From the NCBI GenBank assembly GCA_002010065.2, contig MTMD02000007.1:1-64000 (forward strand): a DNA stretch of 64,000 nt, written 5' to 3'. Below the pieces are notes generated by a model. That model saw nothing but the letters and a program-made list of their open reading frames with translations, was not told the origin of the DNA and made no database searches. Numbering within the stretch: position 1 is the stretch's first letter; every line of letters starts with the position of its first letter. The position numbers and the translations under genes were made by a program. Below, piece by piece: positions 51,945 to 61,251 of the stretch. The stretch comes from Candidatus Pyrohabitans jungbluthii. GTDB taxonomy: Archaea > Hydrothermarchaeota > Hydrothermarchaeia > Hydrothermarchaeales > BMS3B.

Positions 51945-52474
51945 GGGTAGTGGTTCTGCGCCTGGGACACAGGCAGGAACGCGATAAGCGCGTGACCACC
52001 CACGTGGGCTTAGTGGCGAGAGCCTTTGGGGCGGACGGGATGATACTCACCACACAGGATGAGAAGGTGGTGGAGAGTATATGCAAGGTTGTGGAGAACT
52101 GGGGGGGCGATTTCTTCGTTGAGGTAGAGCAAGAATGGCGCAGGTTCATCAAAGAATGGAAGGGCATAACGGTGCACCTCACCATGTACGGTGAGCACGT
52201 CGATGACAGAATCGCTGAGATTCGCTCATCGGGTAAGGACGTTCTCGTGGTGGTGGGCGCTGAAAAGGTGCCGGCAGAGGTCTTCAAGCTGGTGGACTAC
52301 AACATAGCTATAGGGCACCAGCCCCACAGCGAGGTGGCAGCGCTTGCGGTATTCCTCGACAGGTACTTCTCTGGCAGAGAGCTTCACAGGGAGTTTCAAG
52401 GTAAGCTGAAGGTGGTGCCCTCACGGCGAGGGAAGCGCGTTGTCGAGCAGGTTTCCGGTTCTGCGGAGCAATAG
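51941..52474 (+). CDS. tRNA (cytidine-56-2'-O)-methyltransferase Trm56
   Basis: 177 residues of the SPOUT fold as in archaeal Trm56: [72 protein letters not shown] and [21 protein letters not shown]. The trefoil-knot C-terminal part binds SAM. It 2'-O-methylates C56 in the T-loop, an archaeal-specific tRNA mark; Pyrobaculum uses a guide RNA instead. It overlaps orc1/cdc6 by 4 bases and the ATP-grasp gene by about 35. Confidence 0.93.
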   Translation: MRVVVLRLGHRQERDKRVTTHVGLVARAFGADGMILTTQDEKVVESICKVVENWGGDFFVEVEQEWRRFIKEWKGITVHLTMYGEHVDDRIAEIRSSGKDVLVVVGAEKVPAEVFKLVDYNIAIGHQPHSEVAALAVFLDRYFSGRELHREFQGKLKVVPSRRGKRVVEQVSGSAEQ

Positions 52475-53618
52475 GGAAACGAAGGGTGAGCGCCTTCTTA
52501 TCGTGGGAGTGCACACCCGCCCTGCGGTAGCCTCGGCGAAGCGCTCAGGCTACGGCGTCGCAAGCGCAGATTATTTTGGCGATATTGATTTAAAGAGGCT
52601 GGCGGATGAGTCTCGCTCCATAGTTAAGCAGAAGCCCTACTGCTCCAACGGCAGGCTGGCTGAGAACTACTCCGACGAGAAGCTTCTTGCCCTTGCGCAA
52701 CGCTTGGAAGGCGACAGGATAATTCTGACCTCCACGCTACCTTTGCGAAGCAGAAAGATCGCCGGAATCTCTGGCGTAAGGGCAAAGAAGCTTAAAGACA
52801 AGGCGTACCAGCTTAAAAAGGTGAAAAAGCTCAACATAGCACTGCCAGAGACGAGGGTGGTTGAGAGCAGGGAAGAGGCGGTGCAGGCGGCGGAAGAGAT
52901 TGGTTTTCCCGTGGTGGTTAAACCAGCGCTCGGCGCAGGAGGCGAGGGGGTTGTGCTGGCGCGTTCTCCGCGTGAGATTCCAGAAATTTACGAGCGCTTC
53001 CTGGTGCAGGAGTACATTCAAGGCAGGGCGATAAGCGTCTCAACCCTTTCTTACCGCAATGAAAGCGTGGCTATCTCCACCAGCGTTCAGATTCTTGGCT
53101 CCAGACTAGCGAAAGCCAGAGGTTTCAGATACTGCGGAAGCCTTGCGCCTTACTCAAGCGATGATCGCCTCTTAAGCATTGCCGAGGAGATTTCCTGCCT
53201 CTTTAACCTTCGTGGCTGGAACGGTATAGACTTTGTGGAGGCAAAGGGTGAGTACTACTTCATTGAACTCAACCCGCGCTTTCAAGGCACTCTCGACGTT
53301 GTGGAGCGTGCATATGGATTGGCCATAGTGGAGGCCCACCTTGCAGCTTGCGATGGCGAGCTACCCGGGCAGCGTCCTGAGGCGAATAGCTTTGCCGCGA
53401 GGCTAACGCTTTTCGCTAGCGAGAAGTGCATAGTGAGGGGCAACCTTCTGAAGCTGTGCAGCGACGTGCCCGCGAGAAATGCGATAATCGAGGCGGGCGA
53501 GCCTGTAACCACGGTGCTGAGCTCTGGCAAAAGCAGGAGCGAGGCGCTGCAGAGGGTTAAGAAGAAGGCGAGGCAGGTGTACTCCCGCTACCTCTTTAGC
53601 GTGCCCGAAGCTTTTTAA
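52440..53618 (+). CDS. ATP-grasp carboligase-like protein
   Basis: 392 residues from a TTG at 52440 (GAGGGAAGCG upstream), start uncertain, since this overlaps trm56 by 35 bases. A pre-ATP-grasp domain ([20 protein letters not shown]) precedes the ATP-grasp fold: [32 protein letters not shown] and the Mg-binding [18 protein letters not shown]. It resembles the archaeal carboligase group (COG2232). The substrate is unknown. Carboxylate-amine ligation is expected from fold alone. Confidence 0.85.
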   Translation: MSSRFPVLRSNRETKGERLLIVGVHTRPAVASAKRSGYGVASADYFGDIDLKRLADESRSIVKQKPYCSNGRLAENYSDEKLLALAQRLEGDRIILTSTLPLRSRKIAGISGVRAKKLKDKAYQLKKVKKLNIALPETRVVESREEAVQAAEEIGFPVVVKPALGAGGEGVVLARSPREIPEIYERFLVQEYIQGRAISVSTLSYRNESVAISTSVQILGSRLAKARGFRYCGSLAPYSSDDRLLSIAEEISCLFNLRGWNGIDFVEAKGEYYFIELNPRFQGTLDVVERAYGLAIVEAHLAACDGELPGQRPEANSFAARLTLFASEKCIVRGNLLKLCSDVPARNAIIEAGEPVTTVLSSGKSRSEALQRVKKKARQVYSRYLFSVPEAF

Positions 53619-53636
53619 ACCACTGCCGCAAAAGCT

Positions 53637-54710
53637 ATGCGTAGAATGAGCGACCTGGCGGAGATGAGGAAGGAGATAGACGAAATAGACGCCCAGCTTC
53701 TAGAGTTACTCAGGCGCAGGATTCGGGTTGCAGAGCAGGTTGGCAAGTACAAGCTCGCCAAGGGGATGCGCATCGAAGACCCGGAGCGGGAGAAGCAGGT
53801 GCTCTCGCGAGCACTTGCAAACGCCGGTGAGCTTAGCCGCGAGTTTGTGCGCGACATCTTTGAGCGGATTATCCTGGAGAGCAAGCGTGCCCAGCGGCAG
53901 GGCAAAATAGCCATACTCGGACCGAGAGGTACATTCTCCGAGGAAGCGGCGCTCAGGTTCATGAAGTCCCCGCATTTAGTGCTCGCCCGCGACATCGAGG
54001 AGATATTCGATCTTGTTGAAAGGGGAGAGGTGGAGTTTGGTGTCTTACCTGTGGAGAACTCCCTCGAGGGCAGCGTCGCCCTCGCCATGGAACTGCTCGT
54101 CAAGAGGAATGCTAAGGTTTATGCGGAGGTGATTCTGGACATAAACCACCACCTGCTCGCGTTGCCGGGGGTTAAACTGGGTGAGATACGCAAGATAATC
54201 TCCCATCCTCAGGCACTGGCGCAGTGCAAAGGCTTCATCTCGAGCTTAGCGGTGGCTACAGCCAACTATCCGAGCACTGCCGACGCTGCACGGGAAATTA
54301 AAGAGAAGCAGCTTCGCGACGTGGCTGCTATCGCTCCGCTGGCAGCGGCAAAGCTCTACGGCTTAGAGGTGCTCAAGGAGAAGATTCAGGATATAGACCA
54401 CAACCAGACGCGCTTCTTCATCCTTGCCAAGAAGGACCACGCGCCCACGGGCAGGGACAAAACCTCTATTATCCTCAGCCTTAAGGACAAGCCGGGCGCC
54501 CTGTATGAGATACTTGAGGCCTTTGCCAAGGCGAAGGTGAACCTCACAAAGATAGAGTCTCGCCCCTCTCGTCGCGCTCTTGGCGATTATATATTCTTTA
54601 TAGACTTTGAAGGGCATCGCAGCGAGGAGAGAATAAAACGTGTGCTTGAGGAGATAGAGAAACGGGCGTCCTTCCTGAAGATACTGGGGAGTTATCCTTC
54701 GGGAGGTTAG
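53637..54710 (+). CDS. pheA: Fused chorismate mutase/prephenate dehydratase (PheA)
   Basis: 357 residues. Chorismate mutase domain (about 1-80: LAEMRKEIDEIDAQLLELLRRR), prephenate dehydratase (about 90-270: IAILGPRGTFSEEAALRF, FGVLPVENSLEGSV, ISHPQALAQCKGFI and DHNQTRFFILAKK) and an ACT regulatory domain (about 278-355: LKDKPGALYEILEAF, ESRPSRRALGDYIFFIDFEG). It converts chorismate to phenylpyruvate, feedback regulated by Phe through ACT. All three domains are intact. A TATA-like TTTTTAAACC about 25 bases upstream suits the ATG at 53637. Confidence 0.96.
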   Translation: MRRMSDLAEMRKEIDEIDAQLLELLRRRIRVAEQVGKYKLAKGMRIEDPEREKQVLSRALANAGELSREFVRDIFERIILESKRAQRQGKIAILGPRGTFSEEAALRFMKSPHLVLARDIEEIFDLVERGEVEFGVLPVENSLEGSVALAMELLVKRNAKVYAEVILDINHHLLALPGVKLGEIRKIISHPQALAQCKGFISSLAVATANYPSTADAAREIKEKQLRDVAAIAPLAAAKLYGLEVLKEKIQDIDHNQTRFFILAKKDHAPTGRDKTSIILSLKDKPGALYEILEAFAKAKVNLTKIESRPSRRALGDYIFFIDFEGHRSEERIKRVLEEIEKRASFLKILGSYPSGG

Positions 54711-54740
54711 GGATGCCGTGCGCTCGCCGTAGGTGAGGAG

Positions 54741-55700
54741 ATGAGCTTTCTGGGCATGGACCACGGCACGCGGGAGGTGCGCTTCTACATCCTTCCCGAG
54801 AATGTGGGCTTTTCTGTACCCCGCAGCAAAGCTGCGCGCGAGGGCGTGCTACGCGAGATTGAGCGCAGGGTTGAGCTGGCGAAGATAGAGCTTGCGGCGA
54901 TAACCTACTCCATGGGCGATGCGCTAACGGCGATCACCCGCATAGATAAGGTTGAGAACCGCGGAGTGCTCCCAGGAGGCGGCGCTGGCGAGCATGTTGG
55001 CGGGGGCACCCGCGCCTACGATGAGCTTGCGGCGAGCGGGATTAAGGCGGTGGTTATACCCGGGCTCCACCGCGGCTTAGCCAGCTTAGACGAGCGCATG
55101 CGCGCGCTTTACTCCCACATGGCGAGCGCGGAGAAGGTGAGCATAGCCTACGATGCCTATCTGAGGGTAAAGCGCGAGCTTGGCGCGGAGAACTTTATTG
55201 TGAGCGACATAAGCTCCAATACTGTGAGCGTGGCTGTGAAGTCTGGGAGGATAGTCGGTGCTATTGACGCCTGCCTAGGTGCGATAGGCATGTTCCACGG
55301 TCCCCTTGACTTAGAGGCGATCCGCCGCATTGATAAAGGTGAGGTTACCGCAGGCGAAGCCTTTTCCCGCGCGGGTGTTGTGAAGATATACCCCTTTTCA
55401 GATCTCAGGGAGATTCTTGAACCCAAAAACGAAAGAGCGAGGCTCGCCTTGAATGCTCTCGTGCTGAGCGTGGAGATGGAGATTCGCTCCCTCACGGCGC
55501 TGGTGGAGCCTCAGGCGATAGTAATAACCGGCGGTGCAGGTGTTCACGAGGCGGTGTTTTCGAGGCTCGCGGAGAGGCTGCGCAAACTCGCGCCGGTGCT
55601 GCGCATAGACGAGTATAGTGCAGCAAGGGGGAGTGCCGAGATTGCAAGGGCGGTTTACGAAGGCGAGAGGGAGATTCTGGGTATAGGGGTGGAGGTTTGA
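54741..55700 (+). CDS. Methanogenesis-marker-12-like ASKHA-fold protein
   Basis: 319 residues. N-terminal GMDHGTREVRF is the phosphate-1 motif of sugar/acetate kinase-like ATPases; SDISSNTVSVAV and GAIDACLGAIGMFHGPLD follow, and IVITGGAGVHEAVFSRL is the adenosine motif. LPGGGAGEHVGGGT and VVIPGLHRG are as in methanogenesis marker protein 12 (TIGR03281) by memory of the family. The reaction is unknown; marker 12 is generally found in methanogens and relatives. Its presence next to pheA in a dsrAB genome is notable. Confidence 0.75.
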   Translation: MSFLGMDHGTREVRFYILPENVGFSVPRSKAAREGVLREIERRVELAKIELAAITYSMGDALTAITRIDKVENRGVLPGGGAGEHVGGGTRAYDELAASGIKAVVIPGLHRGLASLDERMRALYSHMASAEKVSIAYDAYLRVKRELGAENFIVSDISSNTVSVAVKSGRIVGAIDACLGAIGMFHGPLDLEAIRRIDKGEVTAGEAFSRAGVVKIYPFSDLREILEPKNERARLALNALVLSVEMEIRSLTALVEPQAIVITGGAGVHEAVFSRLAERLRKLAPVLRIDEYSAARGSAEIARAVYEGEREILGIGVEV

Positions 55701-55747
55701 GTAAGCAGCAGGTAGTTTTTTAAGCTTTGAATAGCATTTGCACTCTT

Positions 55748-55950
55748 GTGAGCAGATTCAGAATTTTCAAAACAGAAGAATTCGACAAGGACTATGCTAA
55801 ACTGGACAAATCAGAACAAAAACGCGTGGATAAGATTCTCAAGCAGTTGATGGAGAGGGGCGACGAAGTAGGTAAACCTTTAGCAGGACTCTCATTTTTC
55901 AGGGAAAAGAAGTTTAATGGTAAGCGCTTATATTACTTAGTATACCACTC
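55748..55950 (+). pseudogene. Truncated RelE-family toxin
   Basis: From a GTG at 55748, about 65 residues match RelE/ParE toxins: SRFRIFKTEEFDKDYAKLDKSEQKRVDKILKQL, LAGLSFFREKKFNGKRLYYLVYHS. After that the frame continues into unrelated Ser-rich sequence (hydrophobic, antisense to the next small ORF) to 56089. The last strand and catalytic Arg/Tyr of RelE are missing, so this copy is probably dead. Confidence 0.65.
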
Positions 55951-56061
55951 ACTAATCCTTCCCTGCTTTATGTCTTCAAGGCTTCTTTTTATCTTCTCTA
56001 CGAGCTCCCAGTCTATCTCTGTCCTCTCTTTAAGTTCCTCATATTCCTTCTTTGTTTGCAT
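55933..56061 (-). CDS. Antitoxin-like short ORF at the RelE break
   Basis: 42 residues on the minus strand starting MQTKKEYEELKERTEIDWEL and ending KRSLEDIKQGRISEWYTK. The end LEDIKQGRISEW is the kind of tail seen in archaeal antitoxins paired with RelE/ParE. Its stop lies 17 bases from the point where RelE homology ends, on the opposite strand, so an inversion or insertion probably joined two TA fragments. It also follows vapC on the same strand. It is not certain that it is expressed. Confidence 0.45.
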   Translation of the reverse strand: MQTKKEYEELKERTEIDWELVEKIKRSLEDIKQGRISEWYTK

Positions 56062-56069
56062 GCCCACAG

Positions 56070-56456
56070 CTACCAGCTTCTCACCTTAAGCCCTTTAATT
56101 CTGCTGAAGTGCTTCACATTTCTTGTAATCAGCGTGAGGTCATACGTTGCCACCGTCGCTGCAATCATCACATCCCTCACATCTAGGCTGAGCCCCTCCT
56201 TCTTCAGGGTTGCAAAGATTTCCCCCGCCCTCTCAGCGCAGGCATCGTCGAAGGTGAGGATGTGAAACTTGGACAGCAGATTTTTAGCCTCTCTGACGGC
56301 TCTCCCGCCGGTGTAATATGCGCCGGCGTAGAGCTCGAAGGCATTTATGACGGTGGTGAACCTCACCCTCTCCCTGTCCAGCTCCTCAATCACCGGCACA
56401 GCACTCTTATCCCCCCTGAGCACCGCCACGAGGAAGTCGGTATCCACGCACTTCAA
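56070..56456 (-). CDS. vapC: VapC PIN-domain toxin
   Basis: 128 residues. PIN motifs: CVDTDFLVAVLRGD with the first Asp, VINAFELYAGAY with Glu, DVRDVMIAATVATYDLTLIT with Asp, and TRNVKHFSRIKGL near the end. These acidic residues bind Mg for RNA cleavage. It starts 4 bases inside vapB. All four catalytic acids are present. Confidence 0.93.
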   Translation of the reverse strand: MKCVDTDFLVAVLRGDKSAVPVIEELDRERVRFTTVINAFELYAGAYYTGGRAVREAKNLLSKFHILTFDDACAERAGEIFATLKKEGLSLDVRDVMIAATVATYDLTLITRNVKHFSRIKGLKVRSW

Positions 56457-56659
56457 GGCATAGCCTCCGTGTACTTCTTCCAGGCTTTCCTGAGGTCTTT
56501 CATAACCTCCTCATCTATACTGCACCTGCCAAAGCTGTCCATAATCCTGCCCTCCTTTGCAACAAGCCGCTTGATGACGTCGGAGAAACTCTCGTCTCTC
56601 CTCTTCACACTCTTCAGGAGGTTGTAGCTCTCCTCCGTAATAGTAATGGTCTTTGCCAT
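56453..56659 (-). CDS. vapB: VapB-type antitoxin
   Basis: 68 residues of the archaeal VapB type (DUF217-like): KTITITEESYNLLKSVKRRDESFSDVIKRLVAKEGRIMDSFG. It has a ribbon-helix-helix start for DNA binding and a C-terminal tail that wraps the toxin. The operon order, antitoxin first, is standard. Confidence 0.9.
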   Translation of the reverse strand: MAKTITITEESYNLLKSVKRRDESFSDVIKRLVAKEGRIMDSFGRCSIDEEVMKDLRKAWKKYTEAMP

Positions 56660-56745
56660 GTATGTTTAAACTTATGTTCACATCTTAAAACTCGAAACCC
56701 CACAAACTTTTTTATTCTACACCCTGAATTTAGCATGGTGGTGTG

Positions 56746-57888
56746 ATGTACAAAATCGCTGTGATACCCGGTGATGGAGTCGGGCCTGAGGTGATGCAGG
56801 AAGGTATAAAGGTTCTTGAGGCGGCTGGAGAAGTGGCTAATATAGACTTCGAGTGGGTTCGCTACCCCTTCGGCGCGGAGCATTACCTTGCCACTGGAGA
56901 GATTCTCGGCGAGGATGCGCTGAAGGAAATCTCCGGCTGCGATGCAATTTACCTCGCGGCCGTGGGTGACCCGCGCGTTAAGCCGGGCATCCTGGAGCAG
57001 GGCATCCTGCTGAAGCTGCGCTTCTACTTCGACCAGTATGTGAACCTGCGCCCCGTGAAGCTTTACCCCGGCATCCCTACGCCGCTGAAGGATAAGAAGC
57101 CCGAGGACATAAACTTCTTTGTGGTGAGGGAGAACACAGAAGACTTCTACGTTGGCGTGGGTGCGAGGGTGACTTCGCCAAAGCAAAGGGAAGAGCTTGA
57201 AGTTAAGCGCGAGCTGTACGAACTCAAATTTGGGGTGGATATAACAAAGGAGAGAAGCGAGGAGGTAGCCTTTCAGATAGGCGTGATCTCCCGCGAGGGT
57301 GCGGAGCGCGTGATTCGCTACGCCTTCGAGCTGGCGAAGCGTCAGGGCATGCACAGGGTGACAAGCGTGGACAAGGCGAATGTGCTCACCCACGTTTACT
57401 CCCTGTGGCGGGAGGTGTTTGAAGAGGTGGCGAAAGGTTACGCTGAGATGGAAACGGAGTTTAACTACGTGGATGCGATAACCATGTACTTCCTCACTAT
57501 GCCGGAGCATTTTCAGGTTATCGTGACCCCCAACATGTTCGGGGACATAATCACCGATCTGGGTGCGCAGATTCAGGGGGGCATAGGCCTAGCACCCAGC
57601 GGGAATATAAATCCTGACGGAGTGAGCATGTTTGAGCCGGTGCACGGCTCTGCGCCCAATCTGAAGGGCAAAGGGTTAGCGAACCCTGTGGCTCAGATAC
57701 TTGCAGGAGCGCTCATGCTCCAGGAACTCGGCGAGGCTGAGGCTTCACGCCTGGTTGAGCAGGCGGTGGCAGAGACGCTGCGCTCAGGCGTGCGCACACC
57801 CGACATAGGTGGCAGCGCCTCAACAGCGCAGGTGGGCTCGGCGATAGCGGCGAAGGTGAAAGAGCTGGCTGAGAATGGAGGAGATTGA
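56746..57888 (+). CDS. Isopropylmalate/isocitrate-dehydrogenase family enzyme
   Basis: 380 residues from the ATG at 56746 (GGTGGTG upstream; a GTG at 56743 is adjacent). [33 protein letters not shown] and [30 protein letters not shown] plus [23 protein letters not shown] define the beta-decarboxylating dehydrogenase family. The [12 protein letters not shown] segment is closer to tartrate/D-malate dehydrogenases and some IPM dehydrogenases than to isocitrate dehydrogenase. Likely 3-isopropylmalate dehydrogenase in leucine synthesis, but no other leu gene is adjacent. Confidence 0.85.
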   Translation: MYKIAVIPGDGVGPEVMQEGIKVLEAAGEVANIDFEWVRYPFGAEHYLATGEILGEDALKEISGCDAIYLAAVGDPRVKPGILEQGILLKLRFYFDQYVNLRPVKLYPGIPTPLKDKKPEDINFFVVRENTEDFYVGVGARVTSPKQREELEVKRELYELKFGVDITKERSEEVAFQIGVISREGAERVIRYAFELAKRQGMHRVTSVDKANVLTHVYSLWREVFEEVAKGYAEMETEFNYVDAITMYFLTMPEHFQVIVTPNMFGDIITDLGAQIQGGIGLAPSGNINPDGVSMFEPVHGSAPNLKGKGLANPVAQILAGALMLQELGEAEASRLVEQAVAETLRSGVRTPDIGGSASTAQVGSAIAAKVKELAENGGD

Positions 57889-58786
57889 GAAGCGAGTGGT
57901 GGAGTTTCTCAGGCAGCATGGCGTAGCCCTAGGAAAGGAGCTTTACGAGAGCCTGGGCATAGACTCCTTTCTGCTGTGGCGCACCTGCATGCTGAGCAGA
58001 CGCATAGTAACCAGGCGAGTGGGAAGGCGCTACCTCCGCCTGGATAGGCGCGTCGAGGGCTACGCTAGGCTTTCGCCTTCGATTCAGCGGGAATTTCTTA
58101 CCTACACCGTCGTCGGACTAAAGGAGCAGGAGCGCGAGGTAGCGGCGAGGGCAGCGCAGCTTGAGAGGGAAATCGCGGAGATAAGCGCGCAGAAGCTAAG
58201 GTTAGCGAAGCGTGTGGTTGAGGAGGCGATTGAGAGACTTGGCAGCGAGAGAGTGGCGCTTCTCAGCAAAGCGTGCTTTGTAATAGGAGGCGACGTGCCC
58301 TTGGGAATGGCGCACGCAGACCCTCGCCCGGAACGCAGCACCGGTGAGCTTGTGGCGGGCTCCGACTTAGACCTGGTGGTCATCCTCGGCGATGAGGTTA
58401 GCCATGAGATTGAGGAAAAGCTGGACAGCGCGCTCTTTGAGATAAAGCACCGCCTGCTTGCGATGCCCCGCAAGGAGGAGCTTGACTACCTGATTAAAAG
58501 GTGGAGCAGGGTGAAGGAGCAGCTCAGCTTCGCAAGCTTCGAGGATATGGTGGCGTGCAAGATACTCGACGAGGCGAAGCTTCTCGCGGGTAGCAAAGAA
58601 ATGCTCTCAAGGCTCAGGGAGGAAATGCGCCAGCGTAGTGTGGTTGCGAAGCTTCGCGAACTCGAGAGGCGAGCACAGGAGTATCGCAGATGGAGCGAGG
58701 AGGTGCTCCTCGCAACGCCTCAGCCAGAGGAAGAGCTTCTGCTGCGCACCTTCACCACTACCATAGAGGCGAGTGAGATTTTCTAG
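57875..58786 (+). CDS. HTH-plus-nucleotidyltransferase-like protein
   Basis: 303 residues. N-terminal ~60 residues look like a winged helix (VVEFLRQHGVALGKELYES, LGIDSFLLWRTCMLSRRIVTRRVGRRYL), then a coiled coil (about 85-125), then a nucleotidyltransferase signature GELVAGSDLDLVVILGD (about 150-166) with Asp residues in the right spacing. The C-terminal helical part has VACKILDEAKLLAGSKEML. No exact family was recognised; it resembles nucleotidyltransferases linked to stress or TA functions. It overlaps the dehydrogenase gene by 14 bases. Confidence 0.65.
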   Translation: MEEIEKRVVEFLRQHGVALGKELYESLGIDSFLLWRTCMLSRRIVTRRVGRRYLRLDRRVEGYARLSPSIQREFLTYTVVGLKEQEREVAARAAQLEREIAEISAQKLRLAKRVVEEAIERLGSERVALLSKACFVIGGDVPLGMAHADPRPERSTGELVAGSDLDLVVILGDEVSHEIEEKLDSALFEIKHRLLAMPRKEELDYLIKRWSRVKEQLSFASFEDMVACKILDEAKLLAGSKEMLSRLREEMRQRSVVAKLRELERRAQEYRRWSEEVLLATPQPEEELLLRTFTTTIEASEIF

Positions 58787-58822
58787 GCGAACCCTTTTAT
58801 TGCCAGAATCCTAACTAAAAAC

Positions 58823-60520
58823 ATGCCTAAAATCCGCGTGCTCAGCGAGAGCATTGCAAGCAAAATCGCCGCTGGGGAGGTGGTGGAGCGTCCCGCAAGC
58901 GTTGTCAAGGAGCTGGTGGAGAACAGCCTGGACGCGAGCGCTACCCGCATAGCTGTGGAGATTCGCGATGGAGGCAAGAGCTACATCCGCGTTAGCGACG
59001 ACGGCTTTGGGATGAGTCGCGAGGATGCGCGCCTAGCCTTCGAAAGGCATGCGACGAGCAAAATTTCCAGCTTCGAAGACCTCTACGCCGTTCGTAGCCT
59101 GGGCTTCCGTGGCGAGGCGTTGCCCAGCATAGCGAGCGTGGCAAAGGTTACTATGGAGACCAGGGAGAAGCACAGCCTCGAGGGTACCCGCGTAGTGGTT
59201 GAAGGCGGGAAGGTGCTCAGCCTTGAAGCCTGGGGCTGTCCCCCAGGCACGAGTGTTGTGGTGGAGAGACTATTCTTCAACACTCCGGCGAGGCGAAAGT
59301 TTCTCAAAAGCGATGCCACAGAGGCGAGAGAGATTGTCGCGGTGCTTACGCGCTACGTGCTCGCCTTTCCGGAGGTACACTTCGAGTTTTTCAAAGACGG
59401 AAGGCGCAGTTTAGTTGCGCCTAAGGGTAGCCTTAGAGACAGGCTGGCGCTGCTCTTTGGTAAAGAGGCAGTGATGCAGATGCGGGAGGTGGAGGCTGAG
59501 AAAGACGGCTACCGCATCTCTGGTTTTGTATCGCTGCCTTCGCTGAGCAGAGCCTCGCGGGGGGAGCAGTACCTCTTCGTCAACCGCCGCTTCGTCAAAA
59601 GCAGGCTGCTCAACATTGCCCTGGATGAAGCATACCATACCCTTCTGCCCAGGCATCGCTATCCCCTCGCCTTCATCTTCCTCGAGCTTGACCCTGCGCA
59701 GGTGGACGTGAATGTGCACCCTGCAAAAATCGAGGTGAAGTTTAAAGAGGAGGAGAAGCTTCGCCAGCTCTTAGTGGAGGCGATTCGTGAGGCGCTGCTC
59801 ACACCTGCGAAGGCACAGGTGATGCCCCAGAGGCAGCTCAGCCTCCAAGTTGAGCGCGCTCCCGCGGAAAGCGTGGTGAGGGAGGCGAAGGCTGATTACG
59901 CCTTGCAGCTTCATCAAAGCGAGCCAAACTACACCCTTTTTTTCAGGCAGCTTAAACCCCTCGCCCAGCTCCACAACACCTACATCCTCGCGGAAAGCAG
60001 CGAGGGTTTAGTGCTAATAGACCAGCATGCGGCTCATGAGCGGGTGCTCTTTGAGAGGTTCAGGGCACAGCTTGAAGAGGCAAAGCTGGAGAAGCAGGAG
60101 CTACTCTCGCCGGCGCTTATTGAGCTTTCCCCCCGCGAGGCTGCGATACTCGAGGAAAACCTCGAGCTGATCTCGGAGCTGGGCTTCGAAATTGAGAGCT
60201 TCGGGGAGAGGAGCTACCTTGTTAAGGCGGTACCCCTTTTCCTGGGCAGGGCGGTGGAGAAGGAGGAGATTTACGAGATAATCCACTCACTGATAGAGGC
60301 GGGGAGCATAAGGCAGCGGGAGCAGCGCAGGGAGGAGATGATATACCGCGTTGCCTGCAAGAAGGCTGTGAAGGCCGGAGATTACCTGACAATGGATGAT
60401 ATGCTCGCGCTACTTGCCCACCTCAGCAGAACTTCTCAACCCACCACCTGCCCCCATGGAAGGCCGACAATGATCACCCTGGACTTAAAGGAGATTGAGA
60501 GGAGGTTTAAGCGGAGCTAG
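58823..60520 (+). CDS. mutL: DNA mismatch repair protein MutL
   Basis: 565 residues. An N-terminal GHKL ATPase (SIASKIAAGEVVERPASVVKELVENSLDA, residues about 8-36; DDGFGMSRED; GFRGEALPSIASV) is followed by the transducer domain and a C-terminal domain with DQHAAHERVLFE, the endonuclease metal motif (DQHAx2Ex4E), plus ACKKAVKAGD and CPHGRPT. So it is the nicking type of MutL. MutL is rare in archaea and usually paired with MutS, which is not in this window. Horizontal origin from bacteria is likely. Promoter-like CCTTTTATTGCC about 30 bases upstream. Confidence 0.95.
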   Translation: MPKIRVLSESIASKIAAGEVVERPASVVKELVENSLDASATRIAVEIRDGGKSYIRVSDDGFGMSREDARLAFERHATSKISSFEDLYAVRSLGFRGEALPSIASVAKVTMETREKHSLEGTRVVVEGGKVLSLEAWGCPPGTSVVVERLFFNTPARRKFLKSDATEAREIVAVLTRYVLAFPEVHFEFFKDGRRSLVAPKGSLRDRLALLFGKEAVMQMREVEAEKDGYRISGFVSLPSLSRASRGEQYLFVNRRFVKSRLLNIALDEAYHTLLPRHRYPLAFIFLELDPAQVDVNVHPAKIEVKFKEEEKLRQLLVEAIREALLTPAKAQVMPQRQLSLQVERAPAESVVREAKADYALQLHQSEPNYTLFFRQLKPLAQLHNTYILAESSEGLVLIDQHAAHERVLFERFRAQLEEAKLEKQELLSPALIELSPREAAILEENLELISELGFEIESFGERSYLVKAVPLFLGRAVEKEEIYEIIHSLIEAGSIRQREQRREEMIYRVACKKAVKAGDYLTMDDMLALLAHLSRTSQPTTCPHGRPTMITLDLKEIERRFKRS

Positions 60521-60700
60521 TAATACTTTTATTTAGTGTGCTCCGGGTCTTGGTAGCTGTTCCCGGGAGAAGGATTTCAAGCTCATCTCCCTTTTCATCC
60601 AGATCAAACACCATGTTCTCTGCCACCAGCTCATATTTTTCCACCCTTTCGCAGGCGCAGGTAGAGGGCGCCTATCTTCTTGACCTTGGCTACCCAAAAC
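60507..60700 (-). pseudogene. Frameshifted DUF2283-like remnant
   Basis: On the minus strand, one frame reads GALYLRLRKGG and the next frame (one base shifted) reads VEKYELVAENMVFDLDEKGD then ELEILLPGTATKTR. Joined, these resemble the small DUF2283 proteins (ALYIRL...VxVDxDexGxvxGIEIL). The shift falls at a GGG run in the middle (near 60641). The frame runs into the mutL C-terminal codons. Family identity is by pattern only. Confidence 0.5.
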
Positions 60701-60731
60701 TTTTAATAACATCTGGCAGAGATAATACTTA

Positions 60732-60950
60732 ATGAAGCTAAGAATAGGAACCTCTGGCGAAATGGCTCACAATGTTGGCTACATACCTCTCATTTTATCT
60801 GTAGCAGAGAGTTTGGAGAAGTTTCCGGGTAACGCAAGGGTTTTCGAGGTAAAGAAGGAGTACACATGGAGGATTATGAGTATAGAGGGGGACTACAGAT
60901 ATTTGACGGCTTTCCAGCTCCAGAATAGCAACCTACGGCGGAAAAATGCT
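60732..60950 (+). other. Open frame of uncertain status
   Basis: A frame from the ATG at 60732, with a TATA-like TTTTAATAA 25-30 bases upstream, starts MKLRIGTSGEMAHNVGYIPL and continues to 61202. The first ~75 residues look protein-like; later residues are antisense to the small protein on the other strand and lose protein character. It may be a fragment of a truncated gene. Confidence 0.3.
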
Positions 60951-61116
60951 TTTCCTCTTCTTCGCTGTAGACCATTTTCGTCTCTTCATCCTCGTCTTTC
61001 AGTATCTCTTCGAGCACAAAGTTCACAAATTCCTCCACTGAAGCAAATTCTTTGCTGTCTTCAACACGTTTCTTTATCTCTCCATATATCTTATCTTTTA
61101 TCTCGATTTTCACCAC
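60874..61116 (-). CDS. Small archaeal protein with truncated C-terminus
   Basis: 80 residues from a GTG at 61116 (GAGGTGGTAAA before it). VKIEIKDKIYGEIKKRVEDS and ASVEEFVNFVLEEILKDEDEET followed by VYSEEEEKHF match a small archaeal helical family often found as a separate gene or C-terminal tail near phosphodiesterase/sulfatase-like genes. The usual ending, which I recall as close to ERLRxLGYL, is replaced by an unrelated Cys/Ser/Pro-rich tail (GCYSGAGKPSNICSPP). The first ~58 residues seem genuine, the tail is probably a product of a frameshift or deletion. Confidence 0.5.
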   Translation of the reverse strand: MVKIEIKDKIYGEIKKRVEDSKEFASVEEFVNFVLEEILKDEDEETKMVYSEEEEKHFSAVGCYSGAGKPSNICSPPLYS

Positions 61117-61251
61117 TTTACCACCTCAAATTATTTATCCTTTTTCAACTTTACTTCTTAACTTCGCATTTTCATAGCCTCTATTTGAAGCCAGATATAT
61201 AAAGAATGATTTAATCAAATACTATTAGCTGTGTTTGATCGGAATTAATGA

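Noticed and set aside
56614-57510. 298-residue minus-strand frame opposite the isopropylmalate-dehydrogenase-family gene
   Set aside because: His/Leu-rich shadow; it also overlaps the vapB start.
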